43,470 bases of DNA from contig DCMX01000250.1 of the NCBI GenBank assembly GCA_002321855.1, positions 5,692-49,161 on the forward strand, read 5' to 3'. Under the pieces are notes generated by a model. That model did not search any database. It saw nothing but the letters and a program-made list of their open reading frames with translations, and had not been told where the DNA came from. This DNA is from Fidelibacterota bacterium UBA1611. Lineage in GTDB: Bacteria > Fidelibacterota > Marinisomatia > Marinisomatales > UBA1611. The translations under genes were made by a program, and so were the position numbers. Shown here in pieces: positions 8,353 through 16,174 of the stretch; position 1 is the stretch's first letter, and every line of letters starts with the position of its first letter.

Positions 8353-9982
8353 TCACTCTACAGCATATTTTGGAGGGTATCTTTTGTGCCAGGAAGTTGC
8401 CTCTTGATATAGTTGAGCTATAGCTATAGCGTTGCCATCATTATAGAGGTCAGCAATAAAACTGATGCTGGTAGGATAATCCTTATTGTTGAACCCGTTT
8501 GGGAGTACTACACATAGGTGACCGGAAAGATTAGTGCGCAATAAATTATCTTCCCAAAAAGAGGGTACGACGTATACATCTATTGAATCAAAGAGTTCAT
8601 TCATTTTTTCATTTAATAATACACGAGCTCGGTTGGCCTGAATGTACTCGACCGCAGGTATATAACGGGATCTTCTGAACACATTGGGCCAGGCCATGCG
8701 CATTTGCCGCACCAGTTCATTATCCTGGTTAGTTCGGATCAATTCATCAAAGGCCGCCGCAGCCTCGACACTCAAGAGAAAGGAAAGGGCATTGGTCAGG
8801 AATTCAGGTAGTTCGATAGGTATTAGTTTGATCCCTAATGATCTTAATATATCCAGAACCTCTTTATCATTCTCGGTTGTGGCTGTATCTTCAAAAGCAG
8901 ACCCTACATAGGCGATACGTAAGTTCTCTATTTGCCTTGGTTTGGGAACTTGAAATGGAACATCCATGACCGATCTGTCAATGTTGTCAGAGCCCCGTAT
9001 GTTACTATAAATGAGTGCACAATCCGCTACAGAACGACACATGGGTCCCAGTTTATCCATTGTCCAGCTAAGTGTCATGGCTCCAGCCCGGCTCACGGTT
9101 CCAAAAGTGGGTCGTAAGCCTGACACACCATTGCGAGTAGAGGGTGTAGATTCCCATGTTTCTGACCCGATAGAAAAAACAACCAAGCCAGCCGCAGTGG
9201 CTGAACCAGGTCCTGCCGAGCTACCGCTGGAACCTTGCTCCAGATCCCAGGGGTTACGGGTCTTGCCATCGAACCATACATCACCCCAGGCCAGAGCACC
9301 TAAACTCAGCTTAGCTATCAATACTGCACCGGCTTCATCCAGTTTTTGAATGACGGTAGCGGTTTCAGCGATAACTTGGTTCTGGTAGGGTGTTGCTCCC
9401 CAAGTGGTCCGGTAGTCAGGTACCGCGAGAAGATCCTTGGCGCCCTAAGGGATGCCATGCAGTGGTCCTCGATAGTTTCCCGACTTGATTTCTTGATCTA
9501 CTCGTCTCGATCGTTCCAATGCTAATTCTTTGGTCACGGATATAACACATTCTAATTCTGACCCGAATCGTTTGACACGGTCTAAATACATGATGGTCAA
9601 TTCTTCTGATGTGACAGCTCATGTACGAATTAGATGTGCGAGCTCACCCACGGTTCATGAACGCACATTCTTCAATATCATCTGGACGGTCTGTAACAAT
9701 TTCCTGAAATTGGTATTGATCATTGCCAGTAGGGAACTGGAGTCCGGACGACCGAGGCAGGGAATAGAGTGGAAATGTCACATGATTGGGTAGTTCCAGT
9801 TTATGCAGATCTTTATACTGTCCACGAAGTTCAATAAGACCTGGTAAGATGGAACCCCTTTCCGAATCTGTGAACTATAGACCCATTAGTTTCTCGGCAC
9901 TTTGTAAATGTTGTTTTACAATTTTCTCTGGATCACTACAAGAGATAATGACCAATAGCGATAAAATTGAATATTTCTTCAT
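8353..9982 (-). pseudogene. Amidase (amidase-signature family) lipoprotein, inactivated by three stops and a frameshift
   Basis: Reading the minus strand from an ATG at 9982 gives a lipoprotein signal peptide (MKKYSILSLLVIISCSD). Sequence typical of secreted amidases follows, broken by TAG at 9875-9877. A one-base frame change lies near 9645 (ECAFMN then GELAHLIRT). In the new frame, TGA at 9619-9621 interrupts LIRT/AVTSEEL and TAG at 9445-9447 interrupts GPLHGIP/GAKDLLA. The Lys of the Ser-Ser-Lys triad lies just after that last stop. From 9321 an intact 322-codon ORF remains, holding QGSSGSSAGPGSATAAG with the two catalytic serines but lacking the catalytic lysine. Each stop is explained by one substitution (for example CGA to TGA, TGG to TAG), so this looks like recent decay. 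The gene follows the MFS transporter by 33 bases. Confidence 0.9.
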
Positions 9983-10015
9983 GCTGATATCCTTTTTTCA
10001 CTTAAAAGCTTTACA

Positions 10016-11248
10016 CTATACTGCTGACCCTGTTCTTGATACAATGATAGGACGGTATTTCGGTATAAGTAATACAAGGATTATCCCTGCTGCAGCCAAA
10101 ATAAAATGAATGCTGGTAAAGTTCATACCGGTCTGGACAGAATAGTTCTCCACTATCCAACCAGCTATGATTGCGCTGGTTATCACGGCAACACGGGTAT
10201 ATACTCCCAGAATTGTCTGTACCCGACCCATGATCTCATTCGGAACCTGTTCCATGAAAGTAGTACGAATACATATCCTGGCCGAGTTGTTATGGAGGCC
10301 CATGAACAGATAGGCCAAAGCAGCCAAAACAACATGGGAAAATCCGGGAGAAAGCCACGCCATTATCGCCGAGATAATATAACACACAAGTAAGAACCTG
10401 TGTTTTCCTAATATGGTGGAACCGATCCCAGCCACAATAGTTGATAATAGGGCTCCAATGCCATACAGCCCTTCCATGATCCCATATCCCCAGCTCCCTG
10501 CCAGGTATATATCTCTGGACATGGTGATCGTGATAACCGACATTGCTCCCCAGATCGCTACATCGGCTAAGATCGTAGTAAGCCCGAGAAGTAGAACACC
10601 AATATTCTGTTGAAAAAACCTGAAACCTTTCATAAGCGCGGAGATTATTTTCTCAGTGTTTCCCGATCTCTTCTGATATGAGAATGGTGCCAGGCTGATC
10701 AAGATCCCAGAAACCAGATAGGTCAAAGCATTAATGGCTAAAGCTGTATTCACACCAAAATAATGAACGACCAGACCGCCGAGACCTGCTCCTAATATCG
10801 ATCCGGTCTGATAGCTGGCAGATAGCAATGCGTTCGCATTGAAATATTCATCCGGTTCTACCAGCTGCTGTACGAAAGCTTGTGCGGTTGGCCAGAATAA
10901 TGAATTGCCAATTCCCATAAGGAACACCATTATGAATAAACTCATCATCGTGAACGAATTCAATAAAAGTGTCGATAAAAAAACAATGATTATTACCATA
11001 CGAACGATATCAAGAATGACCATAAGCCATTTTCGATTCATTCGATCTATGATCACTCCGGCAAATAGTGCCAGTAAAACACCTGGTATGGTTGCTGCTG
11101 CCATGATCTTTCCAAGGGCAAGCTCTGATCCGGTCTCTTCTAGTACGAGCCAACTAATACTGATCAAATTCAAACCGAACCCTATCAGTGAAATGGCATT
11201 ACCCAGGAAAAAAAGAGTGAAGGTTGGATTTCTTAAAAGTGTTAGCAA
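10016..11248 (-). CDS. MFS transporter of the MFS_3/enterobactin-exporter-like group
   Basis: A 410-residue, very hydrophobic protein with about 12 predicted transmembrane helices. It begins MLTLLRNPTFTLFFLGNAIS, the usual start of the MFS_3 family (EntS- and macrolide-efflux-like exporters). The segment between helices 2 and 3 contains DRMNRKWLM, a variant of the conserved MFS motif A (G-x-x-x-D-R-x-x-R/K). Substrate cannot be predicted. It lies upstream of, and co-directional with, the broken amidase gene. It is divergent from the lipase-like gene at 11450, with about 200 bases between. That gap holds AT-rich sequence; I could not assign a promoter with confidence. Confidence 0.88.
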   Translation of the reverse strand: MLTLLRNPTFTLFFLGNAISLIGFGLNLISISWLVLEETGSELALGKIMAAATIPGVLLALFAGVIIDRMNRKWLMVILDIVRMVIIIVFLSTLLLNSFTMMSLFIMVFLMGIGNSLFWPTAQAFVQQLVEPDEYFNANALLSASYQTGSILGAGLGGLVVHYFGVNTALAINALTYLVSGILISLAPFSYQKRSGNTEKIISALMKGFRFFQQNIGVLLLGLTTILADVAIWGAMSVITITMSRDIYLAGSWGYGIMEGLYGIGALLSTIVAGIGSTILGKHRFLLVCYIISAIMAWLSPGFSHVVLAALAYLFMGLHNNSARICIRTTFMEQVPNEIMGRVQTILGVYTRVAVITSAIIAGWIVENYSVQTGMNFTSIHFILAAAGIILVLLIPKYRPIIVSRTGSAV

Positions 11249-11449
11249 ATTGAATTCCGTAGCAGAAGATCATTAATATGAGAAGCAAATGTTAATTAAA
11301 GTATGAGAATGAAAAGGGAAAAGATACTAAATAGCGCAACACATACAGGTGTAATAATTAGGTGTGATCCATGCAAATTGCGGTATATTACCTTAGAACA
11401 GATATTTAATTTTCAAAGATTGAAATGGTAACAAAATAATAAAGATCGC

Positions 11450-12826
11450 ATGAATTGTTACTTGGCCATACCTACCCTATTCCTTGCTGCTACTATTGGT
11501 TTGGCTCAGCCTGGTTCACTAATTGGGTACGAGCAAATAGGGTCAATGGAGGCCGGCGAGATAGAGACAGCATTGAATATAGCATTTGGTATGGATGCTC
11601 CAACATCCATCTATTCCATATCAATGTATAGTATTACTTATGAGATACAAACGTCAGATGGAACCACGGATACTCTTTCTGGCGCTGTCGCATTTCCCCA
11701 TGATCCAACCAGAGCATTCCCCATTGCTAGCTATCAGCATGGTACCACAATTCTTGATAACAATGTTCCATCGATCACCGGTTTAAGTGCCGATAACTTG
11801 GAAATAACCTTAATTGCGATGATCGCAAGTTCTAATGGTTTTATTACGGGTTTCCCAGATTACATGGGTTTGGGTATCTCAGAAGGATACCATCCCTATA
11901 TTATTGCTGATCCATATATGCTGGCTGTGACGAACTTAATTAGAGCGATCAAACATCTAGCATTCGAGATCGATCCTATTGGGTCTTTCCAATGGAACAA
12001 CCAGCTTTATCTTCTTGGTTATTCAGAGGGCGGGTATGCTACTATGGCTGCGCAAAAAGGGATAGAAGAATCATTATTGGATGAATTGCCGATCACGGCA
12101 TCTTTCCCAATGGCCGGGCCTTATGATCTTGCAGGAACGATGGTGGATTATTTTTTATCTATCCCAAACTATCCGCAACCATATTATGTGCCTAACGTCT
12201 TGTTCACTCACTTGGATTATTATGGATCCCTGGATGACATAGACCAGTATTTTCTTCCGGTATGGTCAGACACTCTTCCTATTCTATTTGATGGCACACA
12301 CTCAGGGTGGGAGATCAATGATCTGATGCCGGAAAATCCTTTGGACATTTTACTACCAGGCGTTTTAGAAGAGTTCATAGAAGATGAAGAACATTTTTTC
12401 CGGTTAACCTTATTAGAGAATACTCTCCTTGATTGGGTGCCCATAACCCCAACATACCTGATCCATGGCATGGGAGATGATATTGTTCCATATGCCAATT
12501 CCGAAGTTGCATATATTGATTTTATTTTGGGAGGTGCCTTGGATGTAACATTGGTGAATTTTTCAGAGTCTGAAGGAGGCCATGCTGAACTCGCATTACC
12601 GTGCATCTTTGAAGCCTATGAAATTATGTTGCAGTATCAGGAATTGAATTCTAAGGGAGATATAGATGGAGATGGAGACCTATCCGAGAATGATATAGAA
12701 CTCTTGGTACAATATATTCTCAATGGTAATGAGATGAGGACATATGAGAGTTGGGCAGGTGACTGGGATTATGATAACATAAATTCTATTTTTGATCTGA
12801 CGGCCATTTCTCTATTGATAGATTAA
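11450..12826 (+). CDS. Secreted lipase-like alpha/beta hydrolase with C-terminal dockerin-like domain
   Basis: A 458-residue protein with a signal peptide (MNCYLAIPTLFLAATIGLAQ). The hydrolase domain resembles secretory lipases/esterases. Its nucleophile elbow is LGYSEGG with Ser192, the Asp is in HGMGDDIVPY (about 344), and the His is in ESEGGHAEL (378). From about residue 402 a dockerin-type tail follows: the calcium loop DIDGDGDLSEND is canonical, while the second (DWDYDNINSIFD) is degenerate. In FCB bacteria such tails may serve surface anchoring or secretion rather than a classical cellulosome; no cohesin gene is seen. It is followed 21 bases later by the DUF1028 gene on the same strand, so the two may be co-transcribed. 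Confidence 0.85.
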   Translation: MNCYLAIPTLFLAATIGLAQPGSLIGYEQIGSMEAGEIETALNIAFGMDAPTSIYSISMYSITYEIQTSDGTTDTLSGAVAFPHDPTRAFPIASYQHGTTILDNNVPSITGLSADNLEITLIAMIASSNGFITGFPDYMGLGISEGYHPYIIADPYMLAVTNLIRAIKHLAFEIDPIGSFQWNNQLYLLGYSEGGYATMAAQKGIEESLLDELPITASFPMAGPYDLAGTMVDYFLSIPNYPQPYYVPNVLFTHLDYYGSLDDIDQYFLPVWSDTLPILFDGTHSGWEINDLMPENPLDILLPGVLEEFIEDEEHFFRLTLLENTLLDWVPITPTYLIHGMGDDIVPYANSEVAYIDFILGGALDVTLVNFSESEGGHAELALPCIFEAYEIMLQYQELNSKGDIDGDGDLSENDIELLVQYILNGNEMRTYESWAGDWDYDNINSIFDLTAISLLID

Positions 12827-12847
12827 ACTGTAAACAACGGAGTAACT

Positions 12848-13822
12848 ATGAAATATTTTATTTCCTCTTTTTTACTGATCTATTCGGTTTTTTCTCAAGT
12901 TCCATCTGCTTTGCGACCTGTGCACACTTATTCTATAGTAGCACGTGATCCAGCAACAGGACAATTAGGGGTTGCCGTCCAAAGCCATTGGTTCTCTGTA
13001 GGGGTCCTGGTTCCCTGGGCTAAGGCTGGTGTTGGTGCTGTTGCCACCCAGTCCTTTGTCAAGGTAGAATATGGTCCAGATGGACTAAAACTGATGGAGC
13101 AAGGATTCACAGCAGATCAAGCCTTGGAAAAATTGGTCTCTACGGATGATGGTGAAGCAGTGCGCCAGGTAGCTATGATAGATATCCATGGTAATGTTGC
13201 CGCACATACAGGTACACGTTGTATTTATGCAGCTGGTGATCAGCAGGGAAAGAATTATTCCGTACAAGCAAACTTGATGGAACATGAAACAGTTTGGCCG
13301 GCCATGGCTGAAGCATTTGAGAGTGCATCCGGTGACCTGGCGGATCGAATGATGGCCGCACTGACAGCAGCAGAAGCGAGGGGTGGTGATATCCGTGGTA
13401 AACAATCTGCCGCAATGCTGATAGTTACTGGAGAGCCATCGGGGATTCCATGGAAGGATAAGGTCCTAGATCTAAGAATAGATGATCACCCCGAACCACT
13501 CCAAGAGCTCCGACGCCTGATTCGCGTACATCGTGCATACCAGCATGCAAATAAGGGTGATCTGTATGTAGAACATAAAGAGATAGAGAAAGCCCTTACC
13601 GAATATAAAAAGGCAGCAAAATATTATCCTGAGAATCCGGAGTTACCTTATTGGTCCGCGGTGACGCTGGCAGATATTGGACGGGTCAAGGAAGCCCTTC
13701 CCATTTTTAGAGATGTGTTCTCCCGGGAACCTCGATTAAGAACGCTTATCCCTCGACTGGCGAAAAGCGGTCTGCTTCCTGAAAATAAAGATCTAATCGA
13801 TAAGATCATTTCAATCAAATAA
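12848..13822 (+). CDS. Exported DUF1028 (Ntn-hydrolase-like) protein with C-terminal TPR segment
   Basis: A 324-residue protein with a short signal peptide ending near SVFSQ. Residues 25-225 match the DUF1028 family: it opens HTYSIVARDPATGQLGVAVQ and includes WAKAGVGAVATQSF and ALTAAEARGGDIRGKQSAA. The fold is of the N-terminal-nucleophile hydrolase type; the enzymatic activity is not established. The C-terminal ~90 residues (AYQHANKGDLYVEHKEIEKA...) form two to three tetratricopeptide-like helices, a known arrangement in longer members of the family. A ggag sequence lies about eight bases before the ATG. The family assignment is secure; function is open. Confidence 0.9.
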   Translation: MKYFISSFLLIYSVFSQVPSALRPVHTYSIVARDPATGQLGVAVQSHWFSVGVLVPWAKAGVGAVATQSFVKVEYGPDGLKLMEQGFTADQALEKLVSTDDGEAVRQVAMIDIHGNVAAHTGTRCIYAAGDQQGKNYSVQANLMEHETVWPAMAEAFESASGDLADRMMAALTAAEARGGDIRGKQSAAMLIVTGEPSGIPWKDKVLDLRIDDHPEPLQELRRLIRVHRAYQHANKGDLYVEHKEIEKALTEYKKAAKYYPENPELPYWSAVTLADIGRVKEALPIFRDVFSREPRLRTLIPRLAKSGLLPENKDLIDKIISIK

Positions 13823-13887
13823 ACTTATCTTTTCACTTGATTAGTTGATCCCATTTAGCTGAATCGGTTCATTCTATATTTGATCCC

Positions 13888-14466
13888 ATGAATTACACTG
13901 AGCGAGCAGGTCTTATTTTACCATTCTGGTTACTCTCTTCTTGTTATTTTCTGATTCCTTTCATCCGAGACCCGATTGACCCACCTGCCCTTCTGATCAC
14001 AATTGATAATGTGATACCATTTGTCTGGTGGATGATAATACCCTACTATCTTTATTATGTTGCTCTTTTCTTACCACTTCTAATAAGTGAAAGATCAAGG
14101 CTTCAGGGTTTTGTCTCTATTGCTATGCAATTACTGCTGATCTCTTATGCAGTTTTTATTTTGTGGCCGATCACCTGTGAAACTGTGATGAAGAGTGTTG
14201 AGCCGAATCCATTGATGTACCTCTATGATGCTGTTGAATTCTCTTGGCTTAAGCAAAATGCACTGCCATCCGTCCATGTTGCTATCAGTGGGCTTACAGG
14301 GCTAATACTTGCGAATGAAAGACCCGATCTAAAATGGGTCTTCTGGATAGGTGCTCTTCTGGTGTTCTTTTCAACATTTCTGGCAAAGCAGCATTTTATG
14401 GCGGATGGAATAGCTGGATCGTTTCTGGCTATTGCAGGATATCAACTATGGAAAAGGTCCTTTTAG
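13888..14466 (+). CDS. PAP2-superfamily membrane phosphatase
   Basis: A 192-residue integral membrane protein with about six transmembrane helices. The phosphatidic-acid-phosphatase type 2 catalytic core is visible in its last two motifs: ALPSVHVAISGL (P-S-x-H) and KQHFMADGIAG (H-x3-D with the nucleophilic His). The Lys/Arg-rich first motif is not clear, as in the PAP2_3/inositol-phosphorylceramide-synthase-like subgroup. The enzyme would dephosphorylate, or transfer, a lipid phosphate headgroup at the membrane. It opens a cluster of small membrane genes; the next ORF starts nine bases after its stop. Confidence 0.85.
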   Translation: MNYTERAGLILPFWLLSSCYFLIPFIRDPIDPPALLITIDNVIPFVWWMIIPYYLYYVALFLPLLISERSRLQGFVSIAMQLLLISYAVFILWPITCETVMKSVEPNPLMYLYDAVEFSWLKQNALPSVHVAISGLTGLILANERPDLKWVFWIGALLVFFSTFLAKQHFMADGIAGSFLAIAGYQLWKRSF

Positions 14467-14475
14467 TTTATTAAA

Positions 14476-14565
14476 ATGAGAAAAATATTAATTCGTTTAG
14501 CTGTGATCATAACCCTTGTCTTCCTTTTAGGCTGGTACTTAGCTATTTGGTCAACTCATTTATGA
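14476..14565 (+). CDS. 29-residue single-helix membrane protein
   Basis: A short ORF, MRKILIRLAVIITLVFLLGW followed by YLAIWSTHL. It has a positively charged start and one hydrophobic helix of about 20 residues. Its stop overlaps the next start (ATGA at 14562-14565), and it begins nine bases after the PAP2 stop, so it is embedded in a tightly packed unit. No strong ribosome-binding site is visible. It could be a genuine small membrane protein or a leader that couples translation between its neighbours. Coding status rests on position and composition only. Confidence 0.5.
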   Translation: MRKILIRLAVIITLVFLLGWYLAIWSTHL

Positions 14566-14903
14566 ATTTAAGATACAGTTTGCTGTTTATTTTTCTGATG
14601 GTCTCGCCTATTATGGCAGAACACGATTCCACTGCTATTCATCACGACCCATGGTTCGCGTATGATAAAGTACTACATTTCGGTGTGAGCTGTTCAATTG
14701 TTTTAAGCACTCACTATGTGCTCTCAGAAAAGATGAATATACATGATGATATGTCACTATCAACCTCAGTGATCATCTCCATGGGAAATGGGATAATAAA
14801 GGAAGTGTGGGATAGCAGGCAACCAAGTGGGTTTATCAGCAGGAGGGACATCATTGCGGATGTGGCAGGAATCATAGCAGGAATTTGGATCATTTCGTTA
14901 TGA
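14562..14903 (+). CDS. YfiM/DUF2279-like exported or membrane protein
   Basis: About 113 residues from the ATG at 14562, which overlaps the preceding stop. An in-frame TTG at 14547 is less likely. A signal peptide ends near SPIMAEH. The mature part carries a pattern typical of DUF2279/YfiM-like proteins: DKVLHFGVSCSIVLS near the start and GIIKEVWDSRQPSGFISRRD in the middle, then DIIADVAGIIAG in a final hydrophobic helix. Function of the family is unknown. Its gene overlaps the following small membrane gene by four bases (ATGA). Confidence 0.75.
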   Translation: MNLRYSLLFIFLMVSPIMAEHDSTAIHHDPWFAYDKVLHFGVSCSIVLSTHYVLSEKMNIHDDMSLSTSVIISMGNGIIKEVWDSRQPSGFISRRDIIADVAGIIAGIWIISL

Positions 14904-15073
14904 ATCTTTCTATTTGGAAATGGTTGGTGATCCTATTTTGGATGAGTGTGGCTTCTGGTATTGTTTTAGGATTATCCTTTTATTTCGATCTACCAGAACA
15001 GATCGCAGGACCCCTATTGTTCATTACAATAGGTATGTCGGTATCAGGTGGAATCAATTATTATAAGAGATAA
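14900..15073 (+). CDS. Small two-helix membrane protein
   Basis: About 57 residues from the ATG at 14900, within an ATGA overlap with the upstream stop. An in-frame TTG at 14885 would add five residues. Two hydrophobic helices (LVILFWMSVASGIVLGLSF and IAGPLLFITIGMSVSGGI) are joined by a short loop DLPEQ. No family recognised. The repeated four-base overlaps strongly suggest that this gene and the two before it are translated as a coupled unit. Confidence 0.65.
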   Translation: MNLSIWKWLVILFWMSVASGIVLGLSFYFDLPEQIAGPLLFITIGMSVSGGINYYKR

Positions 15074-15124
15074 TTTATTTAGGCAATCTTTTCCGTTATG
15101 ATACCTTATTCATAAAAATTAGAA

Positions 15125-15973
15125 ATGAAAGATCTTCGAACCTTGGTCTTCTCTTTATTGTTGTTGATTGGTATCATTCTTCCAAGGAATAAAACTGATC
15201 CAAAACTCATTTTTATTTACAATGCTAAAAGAGGATTTATAAATGAAATCACAGATCTTGCGCATAAGATGATTTCTCCTGAAACCTATCCTTGTGATCT
15301 GTGTGCTCTTACCTATGATACATTCGCCATGAAGCAAGAATGGTCAAACTATATTGACCGTTTACCTATGAAGACTGTTTTTATGTATAAGGATAAATTA
15401 ACTGAAAATGTCATGAAAAATGTGGAGCCTCCAGCTATATTCTTGCTAAAGGATGATAATTTAACAAATGTTCTGTCTGCAAAAGAATTCAATAGTATTG
15501 ATAATCTGGAAGGGTTGATCAGAAAAATTGACCAAATATTAGAGGAGCATAGTGTGAAGAATGAAATGAATGATAGAAAGCTATATTTAAGTAAAGAAGA
15601 ATGGGAAAAAAGATTAAATAGAGAACAATACCATATCTTGAGAGAAAAAGGTACAGAACGGGCTTTTTCAGGCAAGTTCGACAAATTTTTTGATATTGGG
15701 ACCTATGTTTGTGCTGGTTGCGGTACTGAGCTCTTCACATCTGACACCAAATATAATTCAGGCTGTGGATGGCCGGCATTCTATGAATCACTCCCGGGAA
15801 CCATTGAAGAAACTTCCGACCATAGTGTTGGAATGACCCGTACAGAGATAACCTGTAAAAAATGTGATGGACATTTAGGACATGTGTTCAATGATGGTCC
15901 CCGGCCAACGGGCTTGCGTTATTGCGTGAATTCTGCCTCACTTGAATTTGAACAAATAGAGAAAGAACAATGA
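15125..15973 (+). CDS. msrB: Membrane-anchored CxxC domain fused to peptide-methionine (R)-S-oxide reductase MsrB
   Basis: A 282-residue fusion. Residues 1-20 form a hydrophobic N-terminal helix, so the rest is probably periplasmic. Residues 26-140 match a small uncharacterised family (sometimes labelled GTPase without a clear nucleotide motif) with FIYNAKRGFINEITDLAHK and a conserved YPCDLCALTY (Cys57, Cys60). Residues 147-282 are MsrB, which reduces methionine-R-sulfoxide in proteins. Zinc ligands are Cys196/Cys199 and Cys244/Cys247. The catalytic Cys267 is in RYCVNSASL, and a likely recycling Cys214 is in SGCGWPAF. The join is continuous in one frame with no sign of an assembly error. The next gene, for a cold-shock protein, overlaps by four bases. 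Confidence 0.9.
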   Translation: MKDLRTLVFSLLLLIGIILPRNKTDPKLIFIYNAKRGFINEITDLAHKMISPETYPCDLCALTYDTFAMKQEWSNYIDRLPMKTVFMYKDKLTENVMKNVEPPAIFLLKDDNLTNVLSAKEFNSIDNLEGLIRKIDQILEEHSVKNEMNDRKLYLSKEEWEKRLNREQYHILREKGTERAFSGKFDKFFDIGTYVCAGCGTELFTSDTKYNSGCGWPAFYESLPGTIEETSDHSVGMTRTEITCKKCDGHLGHVFNDGPRPTGLRYCVNSASLEFEQIEKEQ

Positions 15974-16173
15974 AAAGGGGAACTGTTAAGGAATATGACC
16001 GGACCAAAGGTTTCGGTTTCATCAACTCAGATGATGGTAATGACCTTTTTGTGCATGTAAGTGGATTGCGTGAACATTTAAAGGAAAGAGGACTAAGAGC
16101 TGGGCAGCGGGTCTCTTTCGATGTGGATTGTGATGTGAAAGGTGACCGGGCAGTAAATGTCCGGGTCGGGTGA
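15970..16173 (+). CDS. Cold-shock-domain RNA-binding protein
   Basis: A 67-residue CspA-family protein: one oligonucleotide-binding beta-barrel that binds single-stranded RNA or DNA. RNP1 (KGFGFI) and RNP2 (LFVHVS) are both intact. The start ATG lies inside the stop region of the MsrB fusion (ATGA), so translation is coupled. A cold-shock protein translated directly behind a methionine-sulfoxide reductase would fit a stress-response role, but that is inference. It converges with the DUF1501 gene, with only one base between the two stops and no visible terminator hairpin. Confidence 0.95.
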   Translation: MKRGTVKEYDRTKGFGFINSDDGNDLFVHVSGLREHLKERGLRAGQRVSFDVDCDVKGDRAVNVRVG

Positions 16174-16174
16174 T

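Noticed and set aside
9416..9622. 68-codon minus-strand ORF upstream of the amidase remnant
   Set aside because: It is an off-frame reading of the decayed amidase; the true frame there continues the amidase sequence.
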